Assembly: GCA_037074615.1 (NCBI GenBank)
Contig: CM073549.1
Location: 3,353,001 to 3,417,000, forward strand
Source of the DNA: Leucaena leucocephala
Lineage: Eukaryota > Streptophyta > Magnoliopsida > Fabales > Fabaceae
DNA: 64,000 bases
Direction of reading: 5' to 3'
The notes under the pieces were generated by a model. That model was given only the letters and a program-made list of their open reading frames with translations, was not told the DNA's origin and made no database searches. Position numbers and translations under genes: made by a program. Below, in pieces: positions 60,480 through 64,000 of this stretch (position 1 is the stretch's first letter; the number at the start of each line of letters is the position of its first letter).

Positions 60480-62040
60480 CAATCCATGAAGTGCTGATAA
60501 TTTATGATGGAGCTGCCAATACGAGTTCAATACCAAGACTCAATACGATTCATCACTTAAATTACATTTAAACGCAATATACTATCGTCACATGTGCGTC
60601 GTGTTATACCACCGATTCATGTCGATGTGTTGCGTAACTAGGGCAAGCTTTGGCGCTAGATGTTTAAGGATTGTGTTTTGCACGTCTCTGCCATTTGCAT
60701 TGTTCTATTAGTGTGGGTGCAGGAGTCAACGTCCAAGGGATGGTTCCACTTCCCCAGCTTGTTAACCAGTTTTGGTGGCTCTATCTTGCGAGAGTCAGTG
60801 TGGTGACTTGCTAGCGGAGGCATATGGGCAAATTCAGATGTTTTGTGCTATTTTGGCCAAAGGATTCGTTAGTTTGGTTTTTTATTTTATTATTTCTTTT
60901 ATATTTCTGACGGGAAATCTTTGTACAGAAATCCTTATGATCTCAATCGTGTGGTGCCGTAGTGGTGATGAAATCCGTGTTCCTAGACAAGTTTCTATTT
61001 TACCCCCCCCCCTCTCCTAATCTTTTTGTCCCAATCAATTCAATATATATATGATCGCCACAGTTTTAATTGTAAGGCAAAGCTAACTAATTTCACTTTT
61101 AGGAGATAGGTAACTTTTATTTTTAAATTTTAGAAAATGTTGCTCTTCATTAAAATTAATTACTACAATAAAGTGTCTAGAAATTTAAATTATGTAAATA
61201 ACTTGGTGCATGTAAAAATGGGTAATATAAAAAAAATTAACTATGCCGTAAATACATAATTCATTGAAAATAAATCATTGTATTCACATTGGGTAACGTA
61301 TTTTTCAGAGTATATTTGTAGTTTCGAAAAATAAGATATGGATGGGAAGGGAAGGGAAGGGAAGGGAAGGATTGCCATTGGGATTACCATGTACCTCTCA
61401 TCTATGGGTTTACAGGCTCTTCAGTCTTCGAGGGGGCAATGATGATAACCTCCATTGAAGTTGACTTTTAATGAAGTTGACTTCAAAACTTTTTTCAGAC
61501 AAATCCAATGATAATGACCTCAATCCAAAACCATATCTAAAACCTCCATTGTTGTACATATCATGATAAAATTGTGCTAGTTTTTTTTTTCCCACATGCA
61601 AATGTGGAAATTTATTTGTTGGCGTTGCCCTCTTTCTCAAGCCTTTAGAATTAGTTCGAGTTCATAATCATAGCCATAACTAATCCATATTCCATAACCA
61701 TGTCTCTATCAACCTTATTTACATCTCTAATAAAATATGTTTTCTTCATTTGGCCAAAAAACCATAAAAAACAAAAACTTTTGTCACGCTCGAACGAACC
61801 ATATAGGAAATATGATGCAAAAGTACAAAAGCGCGTGATATCATGCTCCCCGTGGCGCGTATTGATGAGCAAACACCTGCGATGATTTCGAAGGGAGCAA
61901 AGGCAAACGATCTTCATGTCGGCATTTTTCAATTTTCATAATCTCCCAGTGCACATTCCCTTATCGCCACTATGCTTGCCTATATATGTGTGTGTATATA
62001 TATAAGCCTCTTCCCTCGAATATGCTCCTTCGCTCCTTTT
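60480..62040. other. Intergenic spacer downstream of the LARP6-type gene
   Basis: The LARP6 3' UTR lies in the first few hundred bases. A frame at 60772-61020 is most likely UTR. A poly-C run lies at about 61003-61013, a G-quadruplex-type (GGGAA)5 run at 61344-61370, and AT-rich sequence separates them. Frames at 61410-61932 on the minus strand show no family resemblance. Confidence 0.55.
61344..61370 (+). repeat. (GGGAA)5 pentanucleotide repeat, G-quadruplex motif
   Basis: Five GGG runs separated by AA, then GG. Four or more G3 tracts with 2-base loops meet the usual rule for a stable intramolecular G-quadruplex on the + strand. Confidence 0.85.
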
Positions 62041-62053
62041 TCTTCAAATGGCA

Positions 62054-64000
62054 TGTCCGTCTCCTTCTCCTCCTTCAACTCACCTACTCTCCTGAGATCT
62101 TCTTCTTCTCCTCCGCAATTCCGTGGCGGCTATGTATTCTCATTCCCGTTTACTCAGCCACCACCATCTCCTCCACGCATCGCACAAGCACTTCTCTCGC
62201 TCCATATATGCTCAAGGTCGATCTTCTTCGTTTGTTCGTTACCGATGTTCCAAATCCTGTTCCCCTCGGGTATATTTTCCTGCTGATCTCCCTACTTTTG
62301 ACTTCCTTTAATTCTGTAATGCTTTTTCAGAGATGGTTTTGTTTAATTTGTTATCATCCTTTCCGCCTGAGAATAATCCATCAATTGACAACTCTGTGGT
62401 TGCTTGAACTCTTGTTTGCTGATCACTGCTGTTGGAGAAGCTAATAATTTGCTTGAGACAACAGGCATAAAGAAGGAAGGTCAAAACAGATTATTTACTC
62501 GAATGTTGAGCCTGTAATCTTGAGCCTTTGAAGTATAATAAAGAAAGAGCTATGGATCTCTTACATATAAACGTGAGAACAACTTAACTTCAAGGAGGTC
62601 GTGTGATATACAGAATAGCTGCTCATAGTAATGATTTTGACTAATATCAATCAGCATACATAAATATTTTGAACTACTCATTGAAGGAACTTCTCTGAGT
62701 GGCCTTTGAAGTGTAATAGATCTCTGGTTGTGGATTGAAGTCATTGAAAAATGAATAAACAATCTTGTTTTTACCTTCCTCCTGTTGTAATATTGGATCA
62801 GGAAAAACCTTAGTCGCATTTGGTTGTTAATTTCCTTATTTGAGGCCTCACATGTGGAGCATCATTTTTAAAGAGTCAATTCTGTAGGGTTGTATTCCTG
62901 TTATATATTTTAATTTGAAAGCTTAGTAGCCAATACCTAAGGCACTGTATATTGGAAAATGAATCTTATATTGATAATTCTACATCGCTCAGGACTTTTG
63001 ATGGAAAATAGTGAAAGACTTACTTTAACCGTAGCTAGGAAGTTAAATTTATTTTATTTTGAAACGCTTTAATTATCAGGTTATTTATCTTTTTGTTGTT
63101 TTTTTGTTTCCACTATAATTATCTTTTGTTATCCTTTTGTTTAATTTATTTTTTAGATACCTTGTTGCCTCTTGGGCTCTATATAAAGTCCTTCGTGATT
63201 AGGCTAGGTCAGTTTTGATTAAATTAATAACATCTCATATATTCTCCTGCCTTTTATCTTTCTTCTCCCTTCTTCTCTAATTCTCCCTCCTCTCTCTCCC
63301 TTTCTCTCTTGTTTTCATTACTGGTTCTACATCAACTTTCTATTTGAGGCTTACTACATGGAACATTTTTCTACTCTTTCTTTGTAGAATTTGTTACTTT
63401 GTGATTTTGAGACTGTAAGTCTTAATGTCATCTCGATCTTATGCTTACCAATTTATAGTTTCTTATTTGCATATTATGTGCCATTGTTCATTCTTTAATC
63501 CCTTCTTGATGTTTTGTAGTTAAATCCTTTTATTTTTCGGCTATATAGGTCCTGTGGTCAATATTGTAATGTTCATTCTAGCTTATTTTAGGAGATGCTT
63601 TCCCAAATATGAAAGTTGAAACCTATTAATTTATTACCTTGCCTTCACCTCTAAATTTAAATTTCTGAAAGTATTATGCATCCAGTGCTAATCATTCAAG
63701 GCCTGCTTTATTTTGTGTAGTTGAATCCATTGATTATTCAGCAATATAGATGCTGTGGTCGATATAATGTTCTTACTAGAGCCTTTGATGAGGTAAATTA
63801 CCATTCCTCTAGACCAAGTTTTTTTTTAAAAAAAAACTATGCATTTATTTTTATAATTATAAATATACATGACACTACTTGCTAGTTGTTCTTAAACAAT
63901 ATGCGCCAGATAGCAGATATTCTTCTCTACAATTATTAGCATAATCGCTTCCTATTTCTATTCCCTTGACCTGATATTTGTTGTCTTTTCCACTGAAAAT
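62054..64000 (+). CDS. Unidentified gene, first exons, runs off the right edge; plastid-transit-like N-terminus
   Basis: From the ATG at 62054 the frame encodes a Ser/Pro-rich, acid-free N-terminus (MSVSFSSFNSPTLLRSSSSP and onward with GGYVFSFPFTQPPPSPPR), like a chloroplast transit peptide; the frame is open to 62286 and probably spliced before that (a GT follows TATGCTCAAG near 62,217, another follows the CCTCGG at about 62,270). An ATG five bases earlier opens a short 15-codon upstream frame. An alternative start at 62132 in another frame gives a His/Ser-rich, basic sequence that could equally be a mitochondrial presequence. Further right, 63721-63792 is an exon-like 24-codon open stretch (LNPLIIQQYRCCGRYNVLTR and onward) with good acceptor and donor. 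I cannot identify the product. Confidence 0.4.
63520..63594 (+). repeat. Degenerate upstream duplicate of the exon-like stretch at 63721-63792
   Basis: TAG/TTAAATCC...CTATATAGGTCCTGTGGTCAATATTGTAATGTTC aligns with TAG/TTGAATCC...CAATATAGATGCTGTGGTCGATATAATGTTC 201 bases later. The upstream copy has an indel and an in-frame TAG, so only the downstream one stays open. Confidence 0.5.

Overview
The window is nuclear DNA from a flowering plant, very probably a eudicot. Non-coding DNA is strongly AT-rich, genes have many short introns with GT-AG borders, small DNA transposons sit in introns and spacers, and nearly every recognisable gene is plant-specific. The species cannot be named from the sequence.

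Layout. (1) Positions 1-15,250 hold a tandem cluster, all on the + strand, of an uncharacterised membrane-anchored TPR-like family. Copy A (5' end outside the window) has a nonsense codon, copies B and C are joined into one reading frame by a chimeric exon, and copy D is a complete single gene. Between A and B lies an organic cation/carnitine transporter pseudogene, cut in two by a 1,959-bp solo copia-type LTR with a perfect 5-bp target duplication. (2) Positions 16,105-21,852 hold a DUF616/TOD1-type gene and a single-exon DUF538 gene, both +. (3) Positions 25,918-35,225 hold an MNS3-type class I alpha-mannosidase (+, one frameshift) and, tail to tail with it, a complete KAT1/KAT2-type Shaker K+ channel (-). 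(4) Positions 35,230-48,900 are a gene-poor stretch with miniature transposons, a short CACTA element and microsatellites. (5) Positions 48,921-60,479 hold a GPI-tailed DUF642 cell-wall protein and a LARP6a-type La-related protein (both +); the LARP6 copy carries a nonsense codon and a frameshift. (6) From about 62,050 a gene with a plastid-transit-like N-terminus probably starts and runs off the right edge.

The gene order TOD1 - DUF538 - KAT1 - LARP6a matches, as I recall it, the Arabidopsis run At5g46220 - At5g46230 - At5g46240 - At5g46250. The two interleaved genes, MNS3 and DUF642, match At1g30000 and At1g29980. The window therefore looks like an ancestral eudicot block that Arabidopsis keeps split between two chromosomes. 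These genes do not form a pathway; they are a conserved neighbourhood. The newest-looking biology is the rearranged TPR-like cluster on the left, with its two-module fusion gene, and an LTR that carries eleven evenly phased GTCGCGAC palindromes.

Exon limits were placed by hand from splice signals, reading-frame continuity and remembered family sequences. No search was run.
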